Shown here: piece by piece, positions 12,622 through 24,251 of the stretch | Layout: the number at the start of each line of letters is the position of its first letter | Position numbering within the stretch: position 1 is the first letter of the stretch | Source: Ampullaceana balthica | Lineage: Eukaryota; Mollusca; Gastropoda; Lymnaeidae | Length of the DNA: 64,000 nt | NCBI GenBank assembly: GCA_944989445.1 | Contig: CALYLW010001375.1 | Location: 62,001 to 126,000 of the forward strand | Direction: 5' to 3' | The notes under the pieces: model-generated | Databases searched by the model: none | What the model was told of the DNA's origin: nothing | Seen by the model: only the letters and a program-made list of their open reading frames with translations | Position numbers and translations under genes: made by a program

Positions 12622-14227
12622 CAGGGGTCGGCGAACTTTGGTGTCCATTACCCCAAAATATAAAAGTTTTTGTTAACATTCCCCTGAAGGCACATGTCCT
12701 GCCCACGCGACTTAAGGGTTTGGGGGAGCGTTGTTAGCCCCACCCCCTCCACCAAAGGAAATGGGGATAAGCCCCAGCCGAACACGAATCTTGTGAGTTT
12801 TAAAATTCTGACAAGTGTCTAAAAATGAATCTGAAAAGGATTATGCGTAGATATTTTAATTCAAAACGACACGGAGGATTCATATTTTCAGGCTCCAGTC
12901 GATTTAGCAGCTTTGTTTACTAGAGTGGAAAATCTTTGTTGACAAAGATACGTTGTTGCAAAAGGCAACAACATTTCGACGGCCTCCTCATGTGCAATGC
13001 TGAAAGACTTTGAAGCATTTGACATCCAAAAACGTGTCAGATCTGTTTTGTTTGAAATACGTGCGTCATTATTGAATTGAAGTTCAAAAAGTGCCTCTGC
13101 TAAGCCTTGAGGCTCATCCGGTACATCCGCAATGTCACATCGAAAGGATCTACAATCCAACTGACATTATGCGAATTAATAACTTGGAAGTAAACAGTGA
13201 ACCACTCTTTGAGCTTGGTCAGATGTCTGATAACTATATCATTGACCCTTGATGTCGTGAAAAGTTATATTTCCACAATCTTCCAAGTACAAGACTAACT
13301 TTGAAACGAACTCTAAAATTCTGTTGTTGTTTTTTCTTTCTTTTCCAATATGAAAGCTTAAATCCAAATGCTGCAAACTTATCTCTGGCTGATATTATAC
13401 TGATATTTCCCCCCTGCAATTCTTTGTTCAACGCATTCACGTACTCAAAAAATATCAGCCAAGTATGCCAATGTGCAACCTAATAATAGTTCGTAAACTT
13501 CTCTGCTAGAGAATGCTTTTAACCAGCCAGAAATTTTGAAGTTCCGCTTTCAGAGCCCACACTCTGTTCAGGTCATTGCCGCGTGAAACCACCGAAACTC
13601 CGTGTGATAAAGTAGGTCTGTATATTCAGCCTCACCATCTGTACATAAATCACGAAACAGTCGCGTTTGCAGTGAATGTCTTTAATGAAATTTAAAATCC
13701 TTATAACATCATGCAAGATGACCTCCAGTTAAGTTTCCAAATGTTTCACAAGCAGACTTTGACGATGGATCATACAGTGGTTAACCTCAATTTTGTGATT
13801 CCTCTCTCTTGCGGAAGCCCAAGAACCAAGTACACGATTCAGTATAGCTGGAGCTCCATCAACATAAACAGCAATGCATTCTTCCAATTTTAAATTAACC
13901 TTATTGAAATATTCATTAACTTAATTGAAAAAACCATTCCTTGACATGGCAAATTGAGAATAGAACTAGAACAAAACAACATTTCCTCTTCAAATATTTG
14001 AAAACTTTTGCAGCTAACATATACCATAAGCATTACTAAGGACATCAGTGGTCTCATAAAGCTGAATAGCAAAGAATTTACTTGTATTTATTCACGTACA
14101 CATTTGACATGGTGAATTTTGAATATATCAAGCGGATTTTATATGTATCCCAATGACTCTGCATTACCACCAAGAATTCCAATTTTACCCCAAATGGCGT
14201 AAATGTACCCCTGTTCTCCGACCCCTG
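12622..14227 (-). mobile_element. 1.6-kb hAT transposon with transposase remnants
   Basis: The terminal inverted repeats are CAGGGGTCGGCGAAC at the left and, on the complementary strand, CAGGGGTCGGAGAAC at the right. The flanks are GTATAGAG (12614-12621) and ATATAGAG (14228-14235), an 8-bp hAT target duplication with one mutation. The - strand carries pieces of a hAT transposase of the ZBED5-like type. In order these are a VYVDGAPAIL segment, LFRDLCTDGEAEYTDLLYHT, LAYLADIFEYVNALNKELQG, and the C-terminal dimerisation segment AVEMLLPFATTYLCQQRFST. At about half the length of an autonomous element it is internally deleted. Confidence 0.88.
12888..13900 (-). pseudogene. hAT transposase pseudogene (ZBED5-like)
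   Basis: The C-terminal part is open at 12888-13160 and includes the hAT dimerisation motif (LLPFATTYLCQQRFS). Upstream the reading frame is split by stops and shifts, at 13234-13480 (ADIFEYVNALNKELQG) and 13530-13690 (RDLCTDGEAEYTDLLYH), then continues to about 13890 (ECIAVYVDGAPAI). The BED zinc finger and N-terminal catalytic region are absent. ZBED5-type transposases are sometimes domesticated in vertebrates, but the many stops here exclude a working protein. Confidence 0.8.
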
Positions 14228-14278
14228 ATATAGAGGTACAAGCCATGTGCTTTCTGAAATAAAATTGACAATTATGGC

Positions 14279-15526
14279 TAGGCCTGTCAACGGGTACGTC
14301 CCGGGTACTCGTTGCCGTTAGATTACCCGGATAGTAAAATTCCGCCCGGGTAGCCGTGAAAATGTGACTTCAATGTCTATATTAACCAAACTTCGGCTCC
14401 CATGTGGCTTTTTTGTATTTAATTTATGGCTCGCGAAACAATTTATCAAATGAAAATTTTTGTTTCAAATATATGCTGTGAAATACATCTAAGAGAAATA
14501 TCTGTCAACGGGAAATACATTACGGTCTCGACAAACCACAAGGTATTTTGATACATCATTTTTCTCTGAAAAGAAAATGAAACAGGAATCACAAACACCA
14601 GAAGGTTTTGGTTCTTTGAATGAATCTTACAAGGAAAACTAAACTCCTCTGCCGAAAATAAGGATGGACTGTATAGAGATGAAAGATGCCGTGTTTGTTT
14701 TTAAAAAAAACACAGCCCTGCTTTGACACTAACTTTGATCTTTGAAATTCGCCGACATTGGGTTTACGATTGGCGACGTTGTTTATCTACCCCCCCCCCT
14801 CCTCCTCCCTCCATTCGATTGTGTTTCGTGTGTTCATTACAGCGTGAGCCTTGCCAAAAACTGATTTTAATAATACACCAAAATGTGTAAGTTTTTAAAG
14901 TCAATAAATTAGTTACTAACAGTGTAAGATGGATAAGGCCTCGTCCATAAATGACGTTACACACCTTGGGGAGGAGGGGGTCACATATTTGTGACGAGGG
15001 AGAGGAATGTGTTTAAAAATAAATGTGACGTCACATCAAAACGCGCAACTTTAAATAAAAGTTCCCATGAAATATTTGATTGCTTACAATGTACTTACTG
15101 ACGTTTTACATGGATTTAAGCATGTAGCGATTTTTAGAGTTCGACTTCACATTAAATACAAAATTAAATGACAATAAAGTTGACATATGCTCATTTTCAA
15201 AAAGGAAGTACGGCTTTTATGGGGTGGGGGGCGTAAAGCTTTGTGTCGTCATATTGGAGAGGGCTCTAAGTTTTTGTGACAACTTGTGACGTGGGGGGGG
15301 GGAGTAAAAATCGGATAAAATCGCTTGACGTCATTTATGTACGGCCCCTAAAAGGCCGGCCGTTTAGATACTGTTTGAAATGGGGTGCATGTTAGGTGGC
15401 TAAGAAGCATTGTATAGCGGTCATGACGGGGAAAATTATGCGATGTTTCGATCGGGTAACCCTGGTACCCGTTCGAAATTTGGACGGGTACCCGGGCAGC
15501 ATTTTTCAACAATATTGACAGCCCTA
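14279..15526. mobile_element. hAT element 2, interrupted by a nested MITE
   Basis: The left end is TAGGCCTGTCAACGGGTAC. The right end on the complementary strand is TAGGGCTGTCAATATTG. TAGGGCTGTCAA is a well-known hAT terminal repeat. The flanks ATTATGGC (14271-14278) and CTTATGGC (15527-15534) are an 8-bp duplication with one mismatch. Without the nested 412-bp element and its 3-bp duplication it is about 830 bp. GGGTACCCG-type subterminal repeats lie near both ends. No transposase is recognisable. Confidence 0.8.
14937..15348. mobile_element. 412-bp PIF/Harbinger-like MITE, family P copy 1, nested in hAT element 2
   Basis: The left end is GGCCTCGTCCATAAATGACG. The right end on the complementary strand is GGGGCCGTACATAAATGACG. 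The element is flanked by TAA on both sides (14934-14936 and 15349-15351). TWA duplications of 3 bp are characteristic of PIF/Harbinger transposition. A related copy at 44450-44873 has TTA flanks. G-rich and C-rich tracts and repeated TGACGTCA-like sites occur near the ends. It is non-coding. Confidence 0.75.
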
Positions 15527-15534
15527 CTTATGGC

Positions 15535-17130
15535 TAGATATTTCAGTGTAGTGTGTGGCTTTCGATTCTTTTAAGCCAAAACAACTTTCGATAGAGTTCG
15601 AAGTAAAAGCCTATCTACGAAGTATAAGGATAAAAGAATAAAGGTGTAGCTTTAAAAAATATATTATTTTGATGATAGATTATTGTTCATAAAAACAATC
15701 AAACTTTGCATTGTCTTCAACGGAGTTCTGTTTTCAAATCTTTTGATTTTTGGGGATTGGTTCCGCTCTCTTTTTTCTTTGCTTAAAGTCATCATAAGTA
15801 GGATACGCCTCAATCTGTTCTTAAAACTCTGTTGGTTTCAGTACAAAAAACAATCCGAAATAATAGCGCCCGTGAGTGTTTTGGATAGCGATTTTTGTAT
15901 TGGAAATCGAATACTCCCAAGAAAATTGTTCCTTTATGAAGTTAATTATCAAACGTCAAATTACAGAAGCATTGTGTTTAATCGTCAACATTGTCTGTAT
16001 GATCATTTTTTAACTATTCCAAAGGCCTGGAAACACATCCTTAATACAGCTGTGTTTTTTTTTACATATGAACTAGTGAAAACAGATGCCTGAGGTTCTT
16101 TTTCTAAAGTTGGAATTAATGCAATCCATCTCTTAGTAAACTCATTAGGTTTATTATTTAACGATAAGAGTTTTGATACATTTTTATGAAATTCAAAAAC
16201 TTTTTATTAATTTCATAATTATTCTACTTTTGAGGGCTTGAAACGTAAACAGATAGACGACAGTTGAGGAAAATTTAAAACCCAGTTTTTTTTATTTCAA
16301 TCAACATTTTCAACATCGTTTTTGTTCAGTGTATGTTATTGCTTTTTAAATCATGAAATGCTTTATTATTTTTATTTTTTGTTTTATTTTATTATTTTGT
16401 GTGTGTGTGTGTATGTAGAGAAACGGAGACTAGACATACAATTTCTTACCAGCAAATGTTTTGTGTGGGTAGTTTTAATTCTTTAATTTACTTTAGTAGT
16501 TTTATTTACTAACATGACTTAGATTACACTCATATATGATACCTCTGAGATGAACTAATAGCAATGAATGCTTATTTATGTTTGTGGAATGGGACGTCAG
16601 TACATTGTCATGTGAACCTTAAATCAAAAGAAAGCTATGCACCCGTTTGTGGACAACTCGGGCCTCTAATAATATCAAGCCTGTCTTTCTGTATGACTGG
16701 CAAAACTCCAGACACCTGATGTAAGTAATTCGTAAAACCTATTGAGCACAGCCCAGAGTATGACTGGTACATTGGAAACGATACTAAACTTCGAGCACAG
16801 GCTGTCGCGTCGCGCGTGATCCACTACCTCACCCAGTCGGTCGCAGATGTGAGCCCATCACAAACAAACCTAGACTCACGGAGAGCGTCTCCGCCACCAG
16901 ATCCAGGAACCCCCATCACATTAAAATTGTACATCCACCTCTGGAGAGGATATATTATGCTCCGAGTACATTCAGGGTCAGACGTGACGGATAGCTTAGT
17001 TAGGCATTTTTTTGGCATATATGTTGTTAGCCAAGAATTTATCGTTCTAAGAAATAAATTTGGATTTCTATCTTGTGATAAGAAAGTTTCTGTGTAATAG
17101 TGTAATAATTTTTAGGATACACATATCAAT

Positions 17131-17133
<3 letters not shown>
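15535..17133. other. Non-coding DNA
   Basis: An AT-rich part up to about 16630 is followed by a more complex segment (about 16640-17010) with no recognised family. An open frame at 15683-16093 (136 codons, TTG start) has no motif and is judged to be chance. A short (GT)n run lies near 16398-16412. Confidence 0.5.

Positions 17134-17134
<1 letters not shown>

Positions 17135-17221
<87 letters not shown>
17135..17221. repeat. (AT)n microsatellite
   Basis: About 87 bases of perfect AT dinucleotide repeat. Confidence 0.97.
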
Positions 17222-17225
<4 letters not shown>

Positions 17226-19300
17226 CTTCACTTTGAATCTGTGCAACTGTGATTTGTTTTAAAAATAACAAAAACAGCCTAAATAATGCAAGACGGTTAC
17301 TTCTTTATAAATGGTTCAAATAATCAATTTAAATTCAATGTTTATTTTTAAATGTGGCTTACCAATATTGTATATTTTCAGCTTTCTACCGAAGCCCACA
17401 CATTTGGTAAGCCTAATCAATAACAACATGTTACCAGAATAAAACATAGGCTCGACAGTAAGATGTTGTTTTCATTCTAAAAGTGCTTCAACATTGTGTC
17501 GGTTCGGTATGCGTCTTGTCTTTTGTGACGCATCGACCTTGGTTTGCGGTTTGATAACGTCATTGATTACACAGTGTGCTTATGGTAGTTTAGTACATCA
17601 GGTTTCGTGTATTCATCACTTGTATTTTAAACAACATATGTCCGTTCAATGTTTCAATTTCTTCTTAACAAGGACACCCGTATTATTTTTATAATGAAAT
17701 TTAAAGTTAGCATGTAGTTTTTGTGGTGATATACTTCCTTTAAAATGTACTTTTCGCTTTTAATGTGTGGTCACCTCTTCAAGGCCATGGTCAAAAGTGT
17801 ACAAAATAAAAGCTTGTGAATTGTAAAAGCAAAGCCGTGATGTGAAATTTATAAATTTTACATGGGTCTGAAAGGTACCAGCGCCTCTCTTTAAGTTGAA
17901 ATGTGTACCTTTACTTATGCAGAGAATAGCGACACTATTTGTAAAAATTCATGGGATAAAGCGACAGCAGTGCATACACTCGGTGAATATGGCTAAATTT
18001 ATTGCCGCGTGTAGAATACGCTCGTCTCGGTTGATTTATTTTGTTTGGGATTGTTTCAATAAGGCTGTCTCCACTTGAGCGTGAGGTGGCCATATTAGGC
18101 ACGACTGTTGCACTATATCTCTGCCTCAGAACTATGTTTAAAACTCAATACATGTCCTTAAACCGTTCTACACGACTGCAGTCGTTGGCTTGGTACGACG
18201 CCTGTGTGTCGTTGTTCGTGTCTAGGACTTTTTGGTCACATTTATGGATGTGTAACAACTATATGTTACCTAGATGCGATCTCAGTATCGTTTGAATTTT
18301 TTAAAGAGCAGTTTTAGTTTTTTTCAATAGAAATTATATTTTTTTTGGCTGTGATTCCCAAGGATCTTCTCGTTGATGTGACATCTTCCTTGATTTAATT
18401 TACTTAATGTGAAATTGTGGTGTGGTTGATGGCGTATATTTTCATAAACCATTGTATTGATTGTGATATTGATATTTGTATAAAGTGTGAATTTATGGTA
18501 CCCTGCTTGTGTGACAGCTATGTACCTAGTTATTAGAACGTGTTACTCAATTGAAAATATAAATGATTCATTAGACCTATAGTTGTCTCTCGAGATGGAG
18601 GAGTCCATCATGAAACGACTCCTATATGTTAATGTAACTTGGTAACACGATTTAGGTCTTGCAATATTATTGCCCTGGACATTTTTAAAAACTAACAATC
18701 GTTTTTATTTTCACTACAATACCATATTGATATGTGCTGGGGTTTTTTTTTGCAATAATATCTGTCAGTGACCTTAGTTATAAATAACATGTTGTAACTA
18801 GTATTTCTGATTGTTTTGTGTGTGCCGGTTATCGAAAACATGAATTATAATTTGTGGGATTACGATAGCCAATTTCGGGTTGTACACATTGTTATTTTGT
18901 TGTACTATTACTATATTTGGAAAATGTGAGTAAATATAAAATCATGTTTGAATGTCTCTCTTTAAACAAAATTAAGTCTGAATTTCACAAATTTAGTTAG
19001 TGTCCGAACATATTTGTTTAAAAGGATTGCATCTTATTTCGTATAACTCTATGGTGATTATAATTTAGTCCAAACATAAGTTAGTAGCGTTAATTCCAAT
19101 TTAGCGCTATCAACACTCTGGTTCCATAAAACACAACTCAACCAATTAATAACGTTATTTGCGCATCGCTAACTGCACTGATCACCTTTTCTTCTCATGT
19201 TTGATTGATGAATCGATTACATTTTTTATTCTTTATGTTACTTTTGAGATGGGGTGAGGTCGGGTAAGCGACCCAGTGTTTACATGGTGGGTAGCACAGT
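17222..19300. other. Non-coding DNA
   Basis: Nothing is recognised. The stretch 17880-18300 is less AT-rich and holds two overlapping short open frames without motifs; it could be a decayed exon or repeat, but nothing supports either. Confidence 0.45.
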
Positions 19301-19344
19301 TTTATTGGAATATTAAGCAGTTGTGAAGACTTATATTTAACTGT

Positions 19345-19465
19345 GCGGTGCATATTATATTGACGATACTTTTTTGCGCTGCGTATTACAATGAACATTC
19401 TTTTAGTTATGTCTTGTATATAAAGGATTTACAGTCAAAAACTTAGTTTTTACGTTTTTTTTTAA
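19345..19465 (+). repeat. Family R repeat, 3' fragment
   Basis: It contains the family end: a TTTTAGTTATGTCTTGTATA segment, a variant of the right inverted repeat (AAAGGATTT), and the linker (ACAGTCAAAAACTTAGTTTTT). The preceding GCTGCGTATTACAATGAACA is shared with the copy at 45030-45500, so both belong to a variant subfamily. The body core is missing. Confidence 0.65.
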
Positions 19466-20368
19466 TTTTTAAATTTAAACCAATGATAGCATGGCAGTTC
19501 GGCATACAATTTTCATGACAATTCTGCAGTTAGAAAAATAATTTATAAAATCCTTTACTTCAAACGAAACGACTTTCGTTTTATTACGTTTGTTTGAATT
19601 TATGGAGTGTGCAGTGGCATCATTGTTTGTTTTAAATGCCTATCTTATTGATTGGGGGATAAGGCATCGTCAGAATTCAATCAATGTACTTTAACTCTCA
19701 GGGGTGTGATACAGGAACAAAACAACTTTATTACTTGCTTTGTGTGGGGCTAGGGGTGATTTAAGCACTGAGTCTGAGTAATATCCAAGACTTTATAGCG
19801 GTCCATATTACGATCCGATATAGATTTCTCTTCTCACGGGCTGCATATCCAGTTTGAAGGCTTTGTTATGCTGCTCTGCTGGCGCAGAATCCAATTAGAC
19901 TTCGATGTACCCGAAGTTTCCGGCATTGAGATAAATAGAAAGAAAAGTAGAAAAGTTGAAATAACAAGGTCGATTGATCAAATGTCGGAAAATTGTCCCC
20001 GTATCGACCAACGTCTATATTCCGTATGAGGTAGAACAAGCAACTCCTTTTTTAAAGTATTTTTTTCTCTTTGGTGGGCACCTTTAAACATCCCAATGAT
20101 ACACAAGTTCTCGTCTCCATTATTTTGTTTCAACTTTCACATAATGCTACTAGCTTTAATCCCATTCCAAGACTAAATTGGTGTCACGTTCTATTATCGA
20201 TCCTCTTTATTGTCAACGAGTCACCTTCATCCTGTATTCGATTTTACGACTCGAGAGATTTCGTGTCATTGCTCAGTCTCATTAAAATTAAATCTTAACG
20301 AATCGCTCGTTTATGAATTTATTGTTTGATGAGTATTTAAAGAAATAGATAGCAGGTTTTCTTTGAAA

Positions 20369-20515
20369 TATGTAAGACTAGCTGGGGTACCCTGTCCCGG
20401 GTCAAATGAGGGTCCCATGCAAAATTTCAGCATCCTAGGTCCAACGGTGTGGAATTCTATGGGTAACAAACAAACAAACAAACTTCCATCTTATATATTA
20501 GATAAGCATAGTAGA
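20369..20515 (+). repeat. Unclassified dispersed repeat (TTATATATTAGATAAG end)
   Basis: CTAGCTGGGGTACCCTGTCC is followed by GCAAAATTTCAGCATCCTAG, then (AAAC)n and TTATATATTAGATAAG. This order of segments is one I associate with a dispersed non-coding repeat of invertebrate genomes. The CAAAATTTCAG phrase is shared with family R. No boundary repeats or target duplication were found. Confidence 0.4.
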
Positions 20516-23500
20516 TTACGAAGTTTTTTAATTGTAAAATATAGGCGTAATTTTTAAAAATTATATCTGTTCAGTTCAATACTACTTAATTAAAAAAAAT
20601 ATGGTGTGGTTAAATTGCAATTCTTTTATTTTGTGTCGTGTTTAAACTGAAACTTTACCCCATCGCATTAAAAAAATGTATTATTGTTTATTGAAAGGGA
20701 TAAGAGTACGTATTTAAACAGTGTGCCTAATACACTGTTAGAGTCCCAATAAGACATAAGACACTCATTGGACGCATTCAAGAGGCACTGCTGAAGACCC
20801 CTGAGGCTGCCAGCGTTTTGAAGCTTTCTTTCAGCCAACTTGACACACACACATAAGTTTAGTGGGGGTCTCCACCAACGATATGTAAACACAGATGCCC
20901 AAAACAAGTCACAACTGTACTCCGTGTAAGCCGTTAAAATATTTCATTTCATATATTCCTCCAATCTATAGACGTGTTCATTGGCGAAGTCTTTTACGCC
21001 TGTCTGCTCGACCATGACTTATTTGCTTATTACATTCTAAAGCACGCAACATCAGGTCAATAACACCATACGGGGTTTGTTCCCTTATTTCTTAAACATA
21101 TTTAAGTACATTGGTTATTTACCTAAATTGTGTTCAAATAGAACCCAAAAAAATATTGTAGGTGATACAAGTAATCAATGTAATTTTTAATGTCCAAAAA
21201 TATACTCTCTGCAGACATTTATAATACCTGTTTTCATTTGTCAAATTAAGTACTATTTGTTCAACCATAGAGGGACATTTTTTTTTACTATTCTAATTCG
21301 GATACATTTCTTTTCAATAGGAAAACCTTATTATATGTACATCAACTACAGGAGTTTTAAAAATAAAATAATTGAGAATAAAATTGAACCATTGCTACAA
21401 GTGATATTTTTTGATGAAACTATTTTTGAATGCTATTTATTAACGTCTGACCAAATTGATTTAAAGACACGAAGCAGCTTGATAGTTAAATGATACATGG
21501 GACAAGAAGAAAACGTTTAAACACCAATTTAAATAATATATATTTTAATAAGCAGTATTTCAAATATCCCTTTTGATTTTGGCGTACCTCAAAAGCCATA
21601 GGAATTCTATTTCTTTTATCATCATTTTCATGCAATTTCGAACTATTGATTTTATAGAAATAATATATAAAAAATCCTTTGGAAAAAAATATATCCATCA
21701 AAGACTAAGTAGAAACTAGTTTAAAATTTCGTTAAAAAATATTCTTCTAAATGGAAAAGCATTGGAAAGTTTATATGGGGCAAATGATAACCCGACACAC
21801 AAAAACAGATCGAAATTACTATTTAAATACAGCGCAGATTTCTTTTACATAAAATATAAAACTTTATTTAAACTTTTTTTTTATTATTACCTAGTAAATG
21901 TATATTGACAAGTTCATCTTAAGAAGAACCTCCAAATAATGAAACGATCTTCATTTTGAACCGTTTCGTCATGGTAGAAATTTTAAAATTTGCTTATCGT
22001 TTGTGAGATTTATTTATTCAATTTTATGACCGAAATTTATAGCCTTAAAAAATAAAACTTGCTGGAAGCTGAAGTCTTTTTTTTTAAAATACAAATGTAT
22101 CTTTAGTGTATATGGTCGTTTCGTTGTTTACAAGCAGTATACAGTGTACACTAATTTTAAATAAGTCACTACACACAGTTATCTTGCTTAAATTTTAAAC
22201 CATTCATCCCCTGCGGGAAATTTCTATGGGATTAAATTAAACTGAATATGATTTTTAAATCTTTGTGTGCTATTATCGAACCAATAATGTGCACCATTTG
22301 AAGAAAACACAGGCAGTGATGCTCTCAACTTATATGTAACGAATTTCTTGTTGGATGTAAATTTTGGAGTCATTTAATAAATGCCAAAATAAACCTGATT
22401 GTTTTAGTTAGACAAAGTTATGAGTAAAGAACTCAAATAGAATTGGTGGTCTCAGTACCGGTATATTAGTATAGCATAATTCGTAATTCTGATAATTAAT
22501 TTCTATTGCATTCATAGACATTTGTTATTTCCATTATTATATTAAAGCATCAAGTGCGTTTTAACTAAGGACTTTGTCGTCCTTATTTTATTATTTTATT
22601 TAAAGAAACGATGAGAACCTAAATTTGTAAACCCACTTGCCTTACGCAAAGATAAAAGTTCTACCTATTTGACTTTTGATGAACATTTTATAGGCAGTTG
22701 CAAATTCAAATTCAAAAAGATAAACTATTTAAAAAATTACATTTAACTGCTTATAGCTCCTCAATTTTTAACAAAAATATATCAATAAAATTCTCCTGAA
22801 ATAAAGACATAAAATGCATATTCATGGGGAAAAATTCCCAGCCTGTTTTGTCACATATGATTGGTATAGCATTTTTGTTTCAATTTTTAATTAACAACAC
22901 AACAGTAGGAGAGCATTAACAGATGTTGCAACTAATCTGATTTGCAATTTTCATCATATTTTAATGTTAATTTTTCTTAACCGGGGGGATGAAATATTTT
23001 TGTGTAACTTCATATCATATTATGTATGTTAAAGTACGACTCCCTTCGATATAGATTAACATTTCCTTAAAACCCCCACGTTTATTTATTTGCACGCTGA
23101 TACCATGCTTTATTATACCGCTATTAAAATAAACTCCAGCTATTATTTCAGTAAATAAGATATCAATGGCTTCTACCAGCCCTCATGCGAATGAACGTAT
23201 TTTTATATTTAGAAATGGACTTTACCAGGGCCAGTCACTAAAATAAACATTTTGAATTTGTTAAATCCTATTGTATTTCGAATATGATCTTCATCTTTGT
23301 TGGCCAGTTTTTGTTGTTAAAGAACAACCTTAGTAAAGGTATTCATTATGACTTTTTTTTCTCTTTTTTTTTCTTTCTATTTCTTAAGCACCAAATAGTC
23401 TTGTACGATATATTTTGATGTGCGTTCAGTTAATGCATTGCTCTCTGGAAGAATTATAACCCCAGACAAAGGTGGTCGCTGCATGTATTCAATTAGCGTT

Positions 23501-24047
23501 ATGGAAATTTAGAACACCTCTAGCACATAAATTGAAATGACAAATTTAGCCACTAGTCACAAAAGCACTATCCCACAATGTCAGACTATCCCTTCATCAC
23601 ATTCAGCCATTCAATTTAAAATACAGCTGTACACAAAAGTAGAAATGTTCCGAACCTTAGATACGTATTTATAAACTCTCTATTTTATACGGGATGCTGT
23701 GGACAGAGAAGTACTCATGTACCCTCAGTGACTTCTGCTGCAGCAGTTTTTGGCTCCAAGCCAACTGATCGCGTTTTAGATCAGTTCCTATTAAGACCGT
23801 TCGTTTTTCAGAAGGGGAGAACAACAGCAAACAAAAAATTGTAAACGAAGCATAGCGTAGTGAAAGTTTATTTTTTGGCTTTTTTTTTCCTTTTCTTTTT
23901 TTTTCTTTTCTTTTTTTTTAACATCGACCTACCAGGATTTATCAGTTTCTAAATGTCATGTTAGTTTCTTGATCGGGGTATATTGTGGTTTTGAATTTAT
24001 CTTTGTTGTTACGATGTGGATTTTCTAATCAAATTTACTGTGAAGTC
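20516..24047. other. AT-rich non-coding DNA
   Basis: No gene or bounded element found. A polypyrimidine tract lies at about 23877-23920. Confidence 0.5.
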
Positions 24048-24055
24048 CTGTAGAT

Positions 24056-24243
24056 CAGTGCTTCTCAAAGTGGTGGTCCGCGGACCAGTGCCGGTCCGTG
24101 GGCCATCCGCTGCCGGTCCGCAGATGTTCTCCAAAAAAAAGGACAGAAACAATTGTCAGTGCACGGAAAATAATGCACCGGTCCCTGGTGCAATTGAAAA
24201 AATTCCTGCCGGTCCGCTATACTAAAAATTTTGAGAAGCACTG
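24056..24243. mobile_element. 188-bp hAT MITE (Charlie-like ends)
   Basis: The left end is CAGTGCTTCTCAAAGTGGTG. The right end on the complementary strand is CAGTGCTTCTCAAAATTTT. An exact 8-bp duplication CTGTAGAT flanks it (24048-24055 and 24244-24251). The GC-rich interior repeats the CCGGTCCG motif. The ends match the hAT Charlie type. An open frame crossing it is incidental. The exact duplication suggests a fairly young insertion. Confidence 0.93.
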
Positions 24244-24251
24244 CTGTAGAT

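Noticed and set aside
13301..13893. Short + strand open frames
   Set aside because: They lie antisense to the hAT transposase remnants.
15683..16093. 136-codon open frame
   Set aside because: It starts at TTG, is AT-driven and hydrophobic, and has no motif, splice context or supporting neighbour.
20668..20907. 79-codon open frame on the - strand with exon-like composition
   Set aside because: It starts without clear context and matches nothing I can name; too little to call.
24016..24225. 69-codon open frame rich in Pro and Gly
   Set aside because: It runs through the hAT MITE and reflects that element's CCGGTCCG repeats.
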